The notes: generated by a model not told the origin, from the letters alone. A stretch of 10,193 bases of DNA from Competibacteraceae bacterium UBA2788 (GCA_002352185.1 DEHY01000127.1:16779-26971), one strand, 5' to 3'; shown: positions 1 to 7,938, numbered from the stretch's first letter. Numbers and translations: made by a program.

Positions 1-456
1 GACTGGCTATGGGGCGGCAGCACGGACAAGATTCAGGAAACCCTGGTGAACGGTCGCAAAGGTTTCATGCCGGCCTTTGGCGCGGTGCTTAAACCGGAGC
101 AACTGGATGACGTGGCCGAGTATGTGCTAACCCTGTCGGACGAAGCCAAATCCAGTGAAACCTCCGAGCGCGGCAAGGCCATTTTTCAGGGACAGGTCGG
201 GGGTTGCTACTACTGCCACGGCGCCGACGCCAAGGGTGTCCAGTCACAAGGCGCAGCCAATCTGACCGATAAAATCTGGGCGATTGTCAATGTGCCCGCG
301 CAAAAAAACCTTCAGGATAAGAAGGCGGCGCTCATGGCTTTCATTGCCGGCGGCGTGAACAACACCCGCATTATGCCGGCCTGGAAGGATCGCCTGTCGC
401 CGACCGACATCAAGCTGCTGGCGGTTTATGTCCATCAGCTGGGCGGTGCCAAGTAG
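1..456 (+). CDS. ccoP: cbb3-type cytochrome c oxidase dihaem subunit CcoP, C-terminal part (5' end outside window)
   Basis: The reading frame is open from base 1, so this is the 3' part of a longer gene. CcoP is the membrane-anchored dihaem cytochrome c subunit that passes electrons from soluble cytochromes to the CcoO/CcoN subunits on the periplasmic side. Visible here is the end of the first cytochrome c domain, with its likely axial Met in GFMPAFG (codon at 67). The complete second domain follows: a haem-attachment motif CYYCH at 205-219 and a likely axial Met in RIMPAW (codon at 373), then the closing helix LLAVYVHQLGG. The N-terminal membrane anchor and first CXXCH are upstream of the window. 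Its assembly genes ccoG, ccoH, ccoI and ccoS follow downstream, which supports CcoP over a generic dihaem cytochrome. The stop is TAG at 454-456. Confidence 0.93.
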   Translation, partial: DWLWGGSTDKIQETLVNGRKGFMPAFGAVLKPEQLDDVAEYVLTLSDEAKSSETSERGKAIFQGQVGGCYYCHGADAKGVQSQGAANLTDKIWAIVNVPAQKNLQDKKAALMAFIAGGVNNTRIMPAWKDRLSPTDIKLLAVYVHQLGGAK

Positions 457-494
457 GGCATCGTTCCGGGTTGCAGACGACCGTTTACCTGTCT

Positions 495-517
495 TTCACC
501 CCCGTACAGGGGGTGAA
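495..517 (+). terminator. Hairpin after ccoP, possible weak terminator
   Basis: A perfect 9-bp inverted repeat (TTCACCCCC / GGGGGTGAA) flanks a 5-nt loop, 38 bp after the ccoP stop. The following bases (GCGTTTATATCC) are only moderately T-rich, so intrinsic termination may be inefficient; partial attenuation between the structural genes and ccoG is an alternative. The rest of the 457-663 gap shows no convincing promoter and no FNR/Anr box (TTGAT-N4-ATCAA) by eye. Confidence 0.5.
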
Positions 518-663
518 GCGTTTATATCCACAGCATTTATTCCTGGCGCCTCGATCTTTCTCCAAAACCCGGCCAAGCATCCGTTTGGCGGATCGCAGCA
601 GCGCTGGATTCCACAGACGGTCAACAGAATCGTTCGTGCCGTTTCATGCCAACCGGGTGGGTT

Positions 664-2124
664 ATGTCCGAAGACAGCACTCCGCTTTATCAGAAGCGCA
701 TCCAAATCTATCCACGTTCGGTCAAGGGGCGTTTCCGCAATCTCAAGACCGGCATTCTGGTTCTAGCCTATGCCGTTTACTTCTTATTGCCCTGGCTACG
801 CTGGGAGCGGCCCAATGCTCCTGATCAGGCGGTGTTATACGATCTGCCAGGGCGACACTTCTACATTTTTAACCTGACCATTCAGGTACAGGACCTGTTC
901 TGGCTGGCCGGCATACTGATCATTGGCGCGATCCTGCTGTTTTTCGTCACGGGTCTGGCGGGTCGAGTCTGGTGCGGCTATTTCTGCTTTCAGACCTTGT
1001 GGGCCGATCTGTACATCATGATCGAACACTGGGTGCAGGGCGAACGACCCGCACGGATGCGATTGGATAAAGCGCCATGGACCCGCGAGAAGCTGATCAA
1101 GAAAGGGATCACCTATGGGTTATGGCTGCTGGTCGCGTTCTGGACCGGGTTGAGCTTCACATTGTACTGGGTTGATGCGCCGACTTTAGTCGTGGATATG
1201 CTGCTGGGGCGGGCACCTCATGCCGCCTATTTCACCACGCTATTCCTGACGGCGACTACCTTCGTCATGGCTGGACTGGCGCGTGAGCAGGTCTGCACCT
1301 ACATGTGCCCCTACGCCCGCTTTCAGAGCGCCATGTTCGACCATGACACCTTGATCATTTCCTATGACGAGCGGCGAGGCGAAGGCGCCCAGGGCCGAAC
1401 CAAGCTGGGCAAGGGTTTGAAAACCCGCGACGAGCGACAAGCGCAAGGCGTAGGCGACTGCATTGATTGCGGCTACTGCGTGCAAGTGTGCCCGGTAGGC
1501 ATTGATATTCGCAACGGTCTGCAATACCAGTGCATCTCCTGCGCCCTGTGCATTGATGCCTGCGACACCATCATGGACAACCTGCAATGGCCGCGTGGTC
1601 TGATCAGCTATACCTCCGAAAAGGCGCTGGACGGGAAAAAGACGCAGTTGATGAAGCCGAAAACGGTCGGCTACGGGGTAATTCTGACGGCGGCGACCGC
1701 TGCTCTGATCTGGAGCGTCGTAACCCGTGCGCCCTATAACGCAACGGTGGAGCAGATCCGCCAGCCGCTCTATACCAAACTTTCGGACGGCGGCATCCGC
1801 AACAGTTACGAGATCAAGCTGAACAACAAATTGACGGCGCCGATGACTATTGGCATTCGTATTGAAGGTTTAGCCGGAGCCACGCTGGACATGGACGGCA
1901 TGGAACGGATTGCTCTGGAACCACAGGAGCGGTTGAAGCTGTTGGCGCGAGTTCAGATTCCGCCCATTGACGCCGGAGACCCGGAGGATAGCAAAGAGCG
2001 TGAAACGGATAAAAAGACTCATGATCAGCGGCGCACGGTAACGTTTATCATTGAGCCGCTGGCAGGCGCAACGGGCGATTCCATTCGCCGGGAAGAGCCG
2101 TTCTATGTGCCGGACAGCCATTGA
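664..2124 (+). CDS. ccoG: cbb3 oxidase assembly protein CcoG (FixG/RdxA family), polyferredoxin membrane protein
   Basis: A 486-residue membrane iron-sulfur protein of the CcoG/FixG/RdxA family. In studied members it acts in maturation of the cbb3 oxidase, and a Cu(II)-reducing role feeding copper delivery has been reported. The ATG at 664 is chosen because the protein then begins MSEDSTPLYQKRIQIYPRSV, the typical family start (LY.KR..IYPR.V.GRFR). An in-frame ATG at 646 would add six unrelated residues. Membrane helices begin near residue 30, with further ones around 76-100, 140-165 and 188-208. Conserved cysteine pairs occur at WCGYFC (residues 103-108) and CTYMC (211-215). Two [4Fe-4S] ferredoxin motifs follow: Cys266-269-272-276 (then Pro) and Cys290-293-296-300. 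A further helix near 340-357 precedes a periplasmic Ig-like C-terminal domain. The stop overlaps the start of the next gene by one base. Confidence 0.96.
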   Translation: MSEDSTPLYQKRIQIYPRSVKGRFRNLKTGILVLAYAVYFLLPWLRWERPNAPDQAVLYDLPGRHFYIFNLTIQVQDLFWLAGILIIGAILLFFVTGLAGRVWCGYFCFQTLWADLYIMIEHWVQGERPARMRLDKAPWTREKLIKKGITYGLWLLVAFWTGLSFTLYWVDAPTLVVDMLLGRAPHAAYFTTLFLTATTFVMAGLAREQVCTYMCPYARFQSAMFDHDTLIISYDERRGEGAQGRTKLGKGLKTRDERQAQGVGDCIDCGYCVQVCPVGIDIRNGLQYQCISCALCIDACDTIMDNLQWPRGLISYTSEKALDGKKTQLMKPKTVGYGVILTAATAALIWSVVTRAPYNATVEQIRQPLYTKLSDGGIRNSYEIKLNNKLTAPMTIGIRIEGLAGATLDMDGMERIALEPQERLKLLARVQIPPIDAGDPEDSKERETDKKTHDQRRTVTFIIEPLAGATGDSIRREEPFYVPDSH

Positions 2125-2918
2125 TGAACGATCTGCTGCTTGGCCTCGCGCTTGGCTCTGGGTTGATCCTGTTCGCCAGCTTCGGACTGGTGCATTTCGC
2201 CCGTCTGAGTGCGAAACAGGCTGCCGCCGGGGTCGCACTGGCAATCATCGGTCTCTATGTTCCCTACAGCATCATTCGCTGGCCGGGCGGCGATGTGTTT
2301 GCGATCCATCTGGCGATTTATCTGCTCGTTGCATTGGCCTGTGGAATGTTGCTGAACGCCCGCGCCGGCGGCAAAAATCTCCACTGGGGACCTGTTGCAA
2401 TCAGCGGTTTTTTTATCGTCGTAGCAGTATTGGGCGCGGTGTTTGTTTCGGTCGCCGAACGCGGCCTGACTCCATCGCTCGGACATTGGCTATTGCCCGA
2501 AACCGTCGGCAACCACAAAGTCACCTCTTTTTTTCCAGGCGTGATCTCGCATGATTTCCAGAAGAAGGAAGCGTTGTATAACGAGTACCTCCGGCAGGTG
2601 GAACGTCAGCAGGAACGCGGCTGGCAGATTCAGAAAGGCTGGCTGCGCGAACCGGTCGTCAACGAACCGGAGATATTCCGGGTGGCGGTGCAGACCCGCG
2701 AGGGCGAGCCGGTCTCCGGCGCAACCGTGGCCGGGCAATTCCTCCGGCCTTCGAGCAGCAAGCTGGATATCGCCTTCGCTCTGGTCGAAAGCGCCCCCGG
2801 CAGGTATGAAACGGAACTGAAACTGCCGCTGGCCGGCAACTGGAATCTGGTGTTGCGGATTCAAAAGGGTGAGGATATTCACGAGGTTCGCGCCTTAACC
2901 CGGATCCTGGATCGCTAG
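2124..2918 (+). CDS. ccoH: CcoH/FixH-like cbb3 oxidase assembly protein with extra N-terminal membrane helices
   Basis: A 264-residue protein whose ATG (2124) overlaps the ccoG stop in TGATG, implying translational coupling; a TTG one codon earlier is possible but less likely. Four hydrophobic segments are visible at about residues 4-26, 33-52, 58-78 and 88-110. The last one, introduced by HWGPVAISGFF, resembles the single membrane anchor of ordinary FixH. The rest is a soluble domain: a charged helix (YNEYLRQVERQQERGWQ) followed by a beta-rich part (GEPVSGATVAGQFLRP, then GRYETELKLPLAGNWNLVLRI), as expected for the FixH/CcoH periplasmic domain. CcoH is required for stable assembly of cbb3 oxidase and works with the copper ATPase CcoI. 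Usual FixH proteins are near 150-170 residues with one helix, so three helices and a longer linker are additional here. The assignment rests on position plus the C-terminal domain; sequence similarity is moderate. Confidence 0.78.
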   Translation: MNDLLLGLALGSGLILFASFGLVHFARLSAKQAAAGVALAIIGLYVPYSIIRWPGGDVFAIHLAIYLLVALACGMLLNARAGGKNLHWGPVAISGFFIVVAVLGAVFVSVAERGLTPSLGHWLLPETVGNHKVTSFFPGVISHDFQKKEALYNEYLRQVERQQERGWQIQKGWLREPVVNEPEIFRVAVQTREGEPVSGATVAGQFLRPSSSKLDIAFALVESAPGRYETELKLPLAGNWNLVLRIQKGEDIHEVRALTRILDR

Positions 2919-2931
2919 GGGAGCGATCCAG
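2907..2931 (+). terminator. Hairpin overlapping the ccoH stop codon, terminator-like
   Basis: A perfect 10-bp inverted repeat (CTGGATCGCT / AGCGATCCAG) with loop AGGGG. The ccoH stop codon TAG (2916-2918) falls at the loop. The tail (TGCGTTAGTTCTC) is only partly T-rich, so it may be a weak terminator or an mRNA-stabilising 3' structure. It separates ccoGH from the restriction-modification genes. Confidence 0.5.
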
Positions 2932-3050
2932 TGCGTTAGTTCTCAGAAGACGGAAAATATAGGCCGCCTTCAATCAGATTTAATTCCGTGGCTCATATGC
3001 TGAAACATCGCTAAGTGAATCATGCGGCTGTAAAACGGTAAACCATTTGC

Positions 3051-3054
3051 GGAG
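3051..3054 (+). promoter_or_regulatory. Shine-Dalgarno GGAG for the methyltransferase
   Basis: GGAG ends 4 nt before the ATG at 3059 and favours that start over the in-frame TTG at 3047, which has no ribosome site and would place the GGAG inside the gene. Confidence 0.55.
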
Positions 3055-3058
3055 CGTA

Positions 3059-4165
3059 ATGAAAGCTATCTCGCTATTTTCCGGCGCCGGCGGTATGGAT
3101 ATTGGAATCCGTCAAGCCGGTTTCGACATACTCGCTGAAATTGAATATGACGAGCATTGCTATTCAACGCTTCGTGCCGCCATAGATCGCGAAGGTACCA
3201 GAACCAAGGCCATTCACGCAGATATAAAGACAATTGATCCTGTCCGCCTTTTATCGGAACTTGACATAACAATAGGTGAACTGGATTTGCTATTCGGTGG
3301 GCCTCCTTGTCAGTCCTTTTCCTTGGCAGGAAAACAGCTTGGCCTCGGTGATAAACGAGGCCCATTGTTGTTTGAAATCATAAGATTCGCCGAAAAAATA
3401 AAACCGAAAGCCATTTTGCTTGAGCAAGTTAAGGGGCTGCTTTCAGCAAAGGATGTAAAAAATCGGCGTGGCGAGATATTTGAAAGTTTTTTGATAGGCT
3501 TGGAAAGTGTCGGCTACACGCCTAAATGGCGAGTTATCATGGCTGCTGATTTTGGGATTCCTCAATTGCGAGAACGTCTATTTGTTGTTGCTGTGCGCGG
3601 GAAAAATGATTTTTTATTTCCTGAAAGGACCCACGCGCCTATTGAAGAATGCAACGGATTATTTCAGCTTGAACCTTATGCAGGAATAGGATCGGTCATC
3701 AACAATTTAGGCCCGCCTGCTCCCAAAATACGTGGTCAAACTGTTTATGACCGTGAAGATAGCCATGTGGATGTGACGCCAGAACGAGATAGAGAAAGAA
3801 TTGCCCAAGTTCCAGAAGGCTCCTATCTGGCGGCGCAAGTTCATCTTGGGGAAGAACTTCGCAGGGGGCTATCTCCAAAAGATACGACCAAGTATTTACG
3901 TCTGCATCGCAACCGTCCATCCAATACATTAAGGTGTGGTGAAATTTTTTACCATCCGACTGAAAATCGCTATTTGACCCCAAGGGAATGTATGAGAATA
4001 CATGGATATCCTGATAATTATTATTTAAAAGGGCCAATCCGCTCGCGCACCGGCACTGTTCGCAATTTGGATCAACACCGGCAAATTGCAAATTCCGTCC
4101 CTCCTCCACTGGCAAAAATTCTAGGAATACAGATTGCGAGATACTTGAATGAGCAAGATTTTTGA
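3059..4165 (+). CDS. DNA (cytosine-5)-methyltransferase, type II modification enzyme
   Basis: A 368-residue C5-cytosine methyltransferase that transfers a methyl group from S-adenosylmethionine to cytosine in a recognition site, protecting host DNA from the partner endonuclease. Motifs appear in canonical order: I (FSGAGG, residues 7-12, AdoMet binding), IV (GGPPCQSFS, 80-88, catalytic Cys84), VI (LLEQV, Glu122), VIII (QLRER, 169-173), IX (RPSNTLR, from 286) and X (QIANSVPP, 342-349). Motif VI is EQV instead of the common ENV. The target-recognition region between VIII and IX is short, about 105 residues, which fits a single-specificity enzyme. The recognition sequence cannot be read from the protein. 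The 3' end overlaps the endonuclease gene by 17 bp. No vsr mismatch-repair gene or controller (C) protein gene accompanies it. Base composition is AT-richer than the flanking oxidase genes, consistent with transfer. Confidence 0.95.
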   Translation: MKAISLFSGAGGMDIGIRQAGFDILAEIEYDEHCYSTLRAAIDREGTRTKAIHADIKTIDPVRLLSELDITIGELDLLFGGPPCQSFSLAGKQLGLGDKRGPLLFEIIRFAEKIKPKAILLEQVKGLLSAKDVKNRRGEIFESFLIGLESVGYTPKWRVIMAADFGIPQLRERLFVVAVRGKNDFLFPERTHAPIEECNGLFQLEPYAGIGSVINNLGPPAPKIRGQTVYDREDSHVDVTPERDRERIAQVPEGSYLAAQVHLGEELRRGLSPKDTTKYLRLHRNRPSNTLRCGEIFYHPTENRYLTPRECMRIHGYPDNYYLKGPIRSRTGTVRNLDQHRQIANSVPPPLAKILGIQIARYLNEQDF

Positions 4166-5264
4166 GTTATTTGGCTACCGGCTTGATTCGTGGAGCGCGG
4201 AAGCAGAGTCTAATTGTCAAAAAGTATGGTGTCCATTCATGGATTCGGAGTGTGATGGCGGAGGAAATCGCTATTTATCCGCTATTGATTTATCCACCCA
4301 CATAGGTCTTGCCAAGAAGTTTCCAGGAAAACAACTTATTCAAGCGGGTATATGCTCTTTGCGTATTCGGGATGGCGACCAGCCCTGGATCGTTTGTCCA
4401 AGAAGATTGCTTTCTCTCCGAGAAAAACCTTTAGGCATTGATTATCAAGAGCATGTTAAGAAACAGCTTGCCAAGTATATGGCGCTCGTAAAAGAAAAAA
4501 ATTATCGTGTTTGGGCTGAAGTGAAGATGAAAATAGGTACTACCACCGATGATGAGCAAGAAAAATTTTTTGATTATACTTTTGACTATGTAATTGTTGA
4601 TTCCAAGAGGATATTGCTATCGGAGGCGGCAAAAATCATCGGTCGTAGCGAACGTGTAACTCAAAAAATTGCAGAGGAAAATGGCTTCACGCTTGCTAAA
4701 AGAGGCGACTTGTGGATTGACAATTTCCCATCCGATCCGGTGATCATTGTTGAAATCATGACATCCAGCACATCCGGTGGCGATAAGAAAAAGAGAACTC
4801 AAATTGCGATGGCCTTTGAAGATGCGATTCTTGATCCTCAAAATCACAATGGTCCTGGAATCAATTACCGCCAAGTGTGGGCGCGAATGGTCAGTCAGTT
4901 AATTGTAAAGAGCCAAGTTGGTATGGCTTGGAATGGAAAGACAATCTGGCTTATTCAGGATACCCTTGCCAACTATATATCATCCAGTACGGCGCTTGAC
5001 CTTTCAAAATATATCAGTGAACAATCTGGCGAGGTGAACATTCTTGCCTTTGGATACGGGAATACGAGCAGTAAGCCACTAAACAATGGCGTACTTCCGC
5101 TAACAAATTCAAATTTCTATGCAGGCCCAATCACTGAGGGATCGGCCATGGACGCCAACCGTGGCGGATTTGTTGAGATTGTAAAAATTGGAGCGCCCCC
5201 GCCAAAAACTCATCTTTGGCGTTCGCTGTTCCTAAAATCGCCATGCGCAGCTTTCTCTATTTAG
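4149..5264 (+). CDS. NotI-like type II restriction endonuclease
   Basis: A 371-residue protein that I place in the NotI endonuclease family from its N-terminus. After an ELFGYR start there are four cysteines in NotI-like contexts: WCPF (Cys28), SEC (Cys35), GICSL (Cys69) and WIVCPRRL (Cys83). In NotI the equivalent four cysteines hold an iron atom near the DNA. The nuclease core probably uses Asp146 (in TFDYVIVD) and Glu202 (in VIIVEIMTS), a PD-(D/E)xK-like arrangement. About 34 more residues separate these than in NotI as I recall it, including a helical stretch resembling a helix-turn-helix ([14 protein letters not shown]). The position after Glu202 normally held by Gln/Lys is Met204, and lysines follow at 213-215. 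The gene overlaps the methyltransferase gene by 17 bp, so the pair is co-transcribed. The last ~15 residues ([15 protein letters not shown]) lie at the insertion border and could be partly host-derived. Cutting activity and site are unproven. Confidence 0.75.
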   Translation: MSKIFELFGYRLDSWSAEAESNCQKVWCPFMDSECDGGGNRYLSAIDLSTHIGLAKKFPGKQLIQAGICSLRIRDGDQPWIVCPRRLLSLREKPLGIDYQEHVKKQLAKYMALVKEKNYRVWAEVKMKIGTTTDDEQEKFFDYTFDYVIVDSKRILLSEAAKIIGRSERVTQKIAEENGFTLAKRGDLWIDNFPSDPVIIVEIMTSSTSGGDKKKRTQIAMAFEDAILDPQNHNGPGINYRQVWARMVSQLIVKSQVGMAWNGKTIWLIQDTLANYISSSTALDLSKYISEQSGEVNILAFGYGNTSSKPLNNGVLPLTNSNFYAGPITEGSAMDANRGGFVEIVKIGAPPPKTHLWRSLFLKSPCAAFSI

Positions 5265-5281
5265 GCGCTGCTGAATCCCTC

Positions 5282-7720
5282 ATGCCCGCCCGTCCGGTTG
5301 CGACTGAAACCGCGTGCTTTCATTGCGGCCTGCCGGTTCCATCGGGAACCCATTACGCGGCAGTGATCGACGGCCAGACTCAGCCGATGTGTTGCCACGG
5401 CTGCAAGGCGGTCGCGGAAGCGATTGTGGCTGCGGGTCTGACCGACTTTTATCGCCATCGCACCGCGCCCTCGCGCCGGGCGGAGGATTTGATCCCGGAA
5501 CCGTTGCGCGGATTGGAACTGTACGACCGGGCGGATTTGCAGCAGAGCTTTGTGCGCGCTGAGGGCGAACATGTCCGCGAAGCCGCGCTGATGCTGGAAG
5601 GCATCGTCTGCGCCGCCTGCGTCTGGCTGAACGAGCATCACGTCGGCCATCTGCCGGGAGTGCTGGAATTCCGAGTGAACTATTCCACCCACCGCGCCCA
5701 GGTGCGCTGGGACCAGCGTCAGATCAAACTCAGCGCCATTCTGGCCGCCGTCGCCGCTATCGGCTATATCGCCCATCCCTTCGATCCCAATCGTCAGGAA
5801 GCGTTGCAGAAACGCGAACGGAGCGTGGCATTGCGGCGGCTGGCCGTCGCCGGCCTCGGTTCGATGCAGGTGATGATGCTGGCGGTCGGTCTGTACGCCG
5901 GCGACTATCAGGGCATGGACGACTGGATTCGCGAGTTTCTGCGCTGGATCTGCCTGATTTTGACCGTGCCGGTCGTAGTCTACTCCGCCGTGCCGTTTTT
6001 CAGCGCCGCCTGGCGCGATCTGCGCCGCCGGCAATTGGGGATGGACGTGCCGGTGTCATTGGCGATTGTCGCCGCCTTCGCCGCCAGCCTCTGGTACACC
6101 GTGCAAGGCGGCGGTGAAATCTATTACGACTCGGTGACGATGTTCGTGTTTTTTCTGCTTACCGGACGCTTTCTGGAAATGGCCGCCCGCCACCGGGCCG
6201 CGCAAATCTCCGAGGCGCTGGTGCGGATGTTGCCGGCCACTGCCACCCGGCTGAATGCGGCGGGGGATGAGCAGGTTGTCGCTATCGCCGAATTGGCGTC
6301 CGGCGACCGCGTGCTGGTGCGTCCGGGCGAAATCATCCCTGCCGATGGTCGCGTCATGGAAGGAGCAAGCAGCGTGGACGAGTCCTTGCTCACCGGCGAG
6401 AGTTTGCCGCTGCCCAAGCGGTTGGGCGAGGCGCTGATCGGCGGTGCGGTCAATGTCGACAGTCCGCTGGTGATGCAGATCGAGAAAGTCGGTGCTGATA
6501 CGGTGCTGTCGGCTATCGTGCGGTTGCTGGATCGCGCCCAAAGTGAGAAGCCGCAACTGGCGTTGCTGGCCGACCGCATCGCTGGCCGGTTTATCGCGGT
6601 GTTGCTGGCAGTGGCGACGGTCGTCCTGCTGGCGTGGTGGTCGCTGAGCGATTTCGATACCGCGTTCCGCATCATGCTATCGGTGCTGGTCGTGACCTGT
6701 CCCTGTGCGCTGTCGCTGGCGACGCCAACCGCCCTCGTGGCGGCGACCGGCGCTTTGACCCGGCTGGGCGTATTGACCACACGGGGTCATGCGCTGGAAA
6801 CCCTGGCGCGAACCACCCATATCATCTTTGACAAAACCGGCACCTTGACCTTTGGCCGACCGCAAGTTGCAGCGGTGGAGCCGGTGAGCGGCCCGGAAGC
6901 GCGGCGCTGTCTGGCGCTGGCGGCGGCGCTGGAACGGGGGTCCGAACACCCGGTCGGGCGGGCGCTGGCCGAAGCAGCGGGCAGCAATATTCCGGCGGCG
7001 ACGGATGTGCGCAATACGCCGGGCAGCGGTATCGAAGGCTGGATTGACGGGCGCCGCTATCGGGTTGGACGACCGGAATTCGTGGCCGCTTGCAGTGACA
7101 GCGCCGTGGCCGGACGCGATGATCTCGACACCGCGAGCACCTGGGTGGCGCTGGGCGATGAGAGCGGGCTGCTGGCCTGGTTTCAGTTGACCGATGCCTT
7201 GCGTCCCGGCGCAGCAGCGGCGGTCGCGGCGTTGCAGGCGCGGGGCTTGACCGTGGAATTGCTGAGCGGGGATCGCCCGGACGCCGTCGCTCATGTGGCC
7301 CGTCAAGTTGGGATTGCCGCGGCAACCGGCGGGATGTCGCCCCAGGACAAGCTGGAGCGATTGCGGGCATTGCAGCGCCAGGGCGCGGTAGTGGCGATGG
7401 TTGGCGATGGAGTCAACGACGCGCCGGTGCTGGCGGCAGCCCAGGTCTCGCTGGCGATGGGCAGCGGCACCCAACTGGCTCATGCAACGGCGGATATGAT
7501 TCTGCTGTCGGAACAGCTCGAACATCTGGTCGGCGGCGTGGACATGGCCCAGCGCACCTTGATGATCATGCGTGAGAATTTCGCCTGGGCCATTGGTTAC
7601 AATCTGATCGCGCTGCCGCTGGCGGCAGGCGGTTGGCTGACGCCGTGGATGTCGGCGCTGGGCATGTCGTTCAGTTCGCTGCTGGTGGTGCTGAACGCGC
7701 TGCGGCTTCGACAAACCTGA
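5282..7720 (+). CDS. ccoI: Copper-translocating P1B-type ATPase for cbb3 oxidase assembly (CcoI/FixI)
   Basis: An 812-residue P-type ATPase that moves Cu+ across the inner membrane for the CuB centre of the cbb3 oxidase. The N-terminus has the cysteine-rich segment typical of CcoI/FixI (CFHC at 12-15 and CCHGC at 37-41), then a heavy-metal-associated domain with CAAC (110-113). The ATPase core shows the actuator motif TGE (371-373), the membrane metal site CPC (473-475), the phosphorylation motif DKTGT (Asp517), SEHPVG in the nucleotide-binding domain, and GDGVNDAP (708-715). Hydrophobic segments between about 195 and 310, around 440-480, and in the last ~70 residues match the eight-helix P1B layout. 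The ATG at 5282 puts CFHC at the usual distance from the start. In-frame ATGs at 5216 and 5243 would run into the endonuclease tail, and none has a good ribosome site. It starts only 17 bp after the endonuclease stop. Confidence 0.96.
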   Translation: MPARPVATETACFHCGLPVPSGTHYAAVIDGQTQPMCCHGCKAVAEAIVAAGLTDFYRHRTAPSRRAEDLIPEPLRGLELYDRADLQQSFVRAEGEHVREAALMLEGIVCAACVWLNEHHVGHLPGVLEFRVNYSTHRAQVRWDQRQIKLSAILAAVAAIGYIAHPFDPNRQEALQKRERSVALRRLAVAGLGSMQVMMLAVGLYAGDYQGMDDWIREFLRWICLILTVPVVVYSAVPFFSAAWRDLRRRQLGMDVPVSLAIVAAFAASLWYTVQGGGEIYYDSVTMFVFFLLTGRFLEMAARHRAAQISEALVRMLPATATRLNAAGDEQVVAIAELASGDRVLVRPGEIIPADGRVMEGASSVDESLLTGESLPLPKRLGEALIGGAVNVDSPLVMQIEKVGADTVLSAIVRLLDRAQSEKPQLALLADRIAGRFIAVLLAVATVVLLAWWSLSDFDTAFRIMLSVLVVTCPCALSLATPTALVAATGALTRLGVLTTRGHALETLARTTHIIFDKTGTLTFGRPQVAAVEPVSGPEARRCLALAAALERGSEHPVGRALAEAAGSNIPAATDVRNTPGSGIEGWIDGRRYRVGRPEFVAACSDSAVAGRDDLDTASTWVALGDESGLLAWFQLTDALRPGAAAAVAALQARGLTVELLSGDRPDAVAHVARQVGIAAATGGMSPQDKLERLRALQRQGAVVAMVGDGVNDAPVLAAAQVSLAMGSGTQLAHATADMILLSEQLEHLVGGVDMAQRTLMIMRENFAWAIGYNLIALPLAAGGWLTPWMSALGMSFSSLLVVLNALRLRQT

Positions 7721-7728
7721 GCAATGGC

Positions 7729-7736
7729 GAGGAGGG
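7729..7736 (+). promoter_or_regulatory. Shine-Dalgarno GAGGAGGG for ccoS
   Basis: A strong purine-rich ribosome site 4-7 nt before the ATG at 7741. It fixes the ccoS start and excludes the longer in-frame reading that begins inside ccoI. Confidence 0.75.
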
Positions 7737-7740
7737 TGTC

Positions 7741-7938
7741 ATGCGGATTCTGTACCTGCTGATTCCAATGGCCCTGGGGGTCGTGGGCGTAGCCTTGTGG
7801 GTGTTTCTGTGGGCGGTGCGGAATGGACAGTTCGACGATCTGGAAGGGCCGGCCCACCGCATCCTGATGGACGACGACGATCCGCGCATCCCGCGCTACC
7901 GTGCGAAGCGAAAAGACGATAAATCCTTGAATGACTGA
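7741..7938 (+). CDS. ccoS: cbb3-type cytochrome oxidase assembly protein CcoS
   Basis: A 65-residue protein with one membrane helix (about residues 3-26), then a cytoplasmic tail carrying the CcoS signature GQFDDLEGPAHRIL (29-42) and an Asp run (44-47). CcoS is required in studied bacteria for incorporation of redox cofactors (haem and copper) into the cbb3 oxidase; its mechanism is not settled. It lies 20 bp after ccoI, the standard ccoI-ccoS order, and is surely co-transcribed with it. The tail ends in a basic stretch (RAKRKDDK). Confidence 0.95.
   Translation: MRILYLLIPMALGVVGVALWVFLWAVRNGQFDDLEGPAHRILMDDDDPRIPRYRAKRKDDKSLND

Larger units (their letters stand above)
2932..5281 (+). other. 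Putative horizontally acquired restriction-modification insertion between ccoH and ccoI
   Basis: This stretch holds a two-gene type II restriction-modification pair, unrelated to respiration, where ccoH would normally be followed by ccoI. Its composition differs from both sides. Three sampled 60-base lines inside it (from 3421, 3781 and 4561) have 27, 30 and 14 G+C. Lines in ccoG (1261) and ccoI (6301) have 39 and 41. No integrase, transposase, flanking direct repeat or terminal inverted repeat was found. The exact borders are therefore unknown: left between about 2932 and 3058, right between about 5200 and 5281. The 127-bp leader 2932-3058 is also AT-richer and probably holds the promoter for the pair, but no convincing -35/-10 pair stands out. 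Confidence 0.6.

Noticed and set aside
428..824. Two plus-strand open frames across the ccoP-ccoG gap (428-766 and 471-824)
   Set aside because: They overlap ccoP or ccoG in another frame, have no ribosome site or domain, and their composition looks like noise.
2932..3058. Search for direct repeats or an attachment site flanking the restriction-modification pair
   Set aside because: Only six-base coincidences (such as CATGCG) are shared with the right border. No tRNA end, integrase or target-site duplication was found.
4439..4449. TTGATTATCAA, resembling an FNR/Anr box
   Set aside because: The half-sites are one base apart instead of four, and it lies deep inside the endonuclease gene.
6677..7714. 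Long minus-strand open frame opposite ccoI
   Set aside because: It is antisense to the strongly conserved ATPase domain. Such shadows are expected in GC-rich DNA, and the translation is rich in Arg/Gln/His with no recognisable domain.
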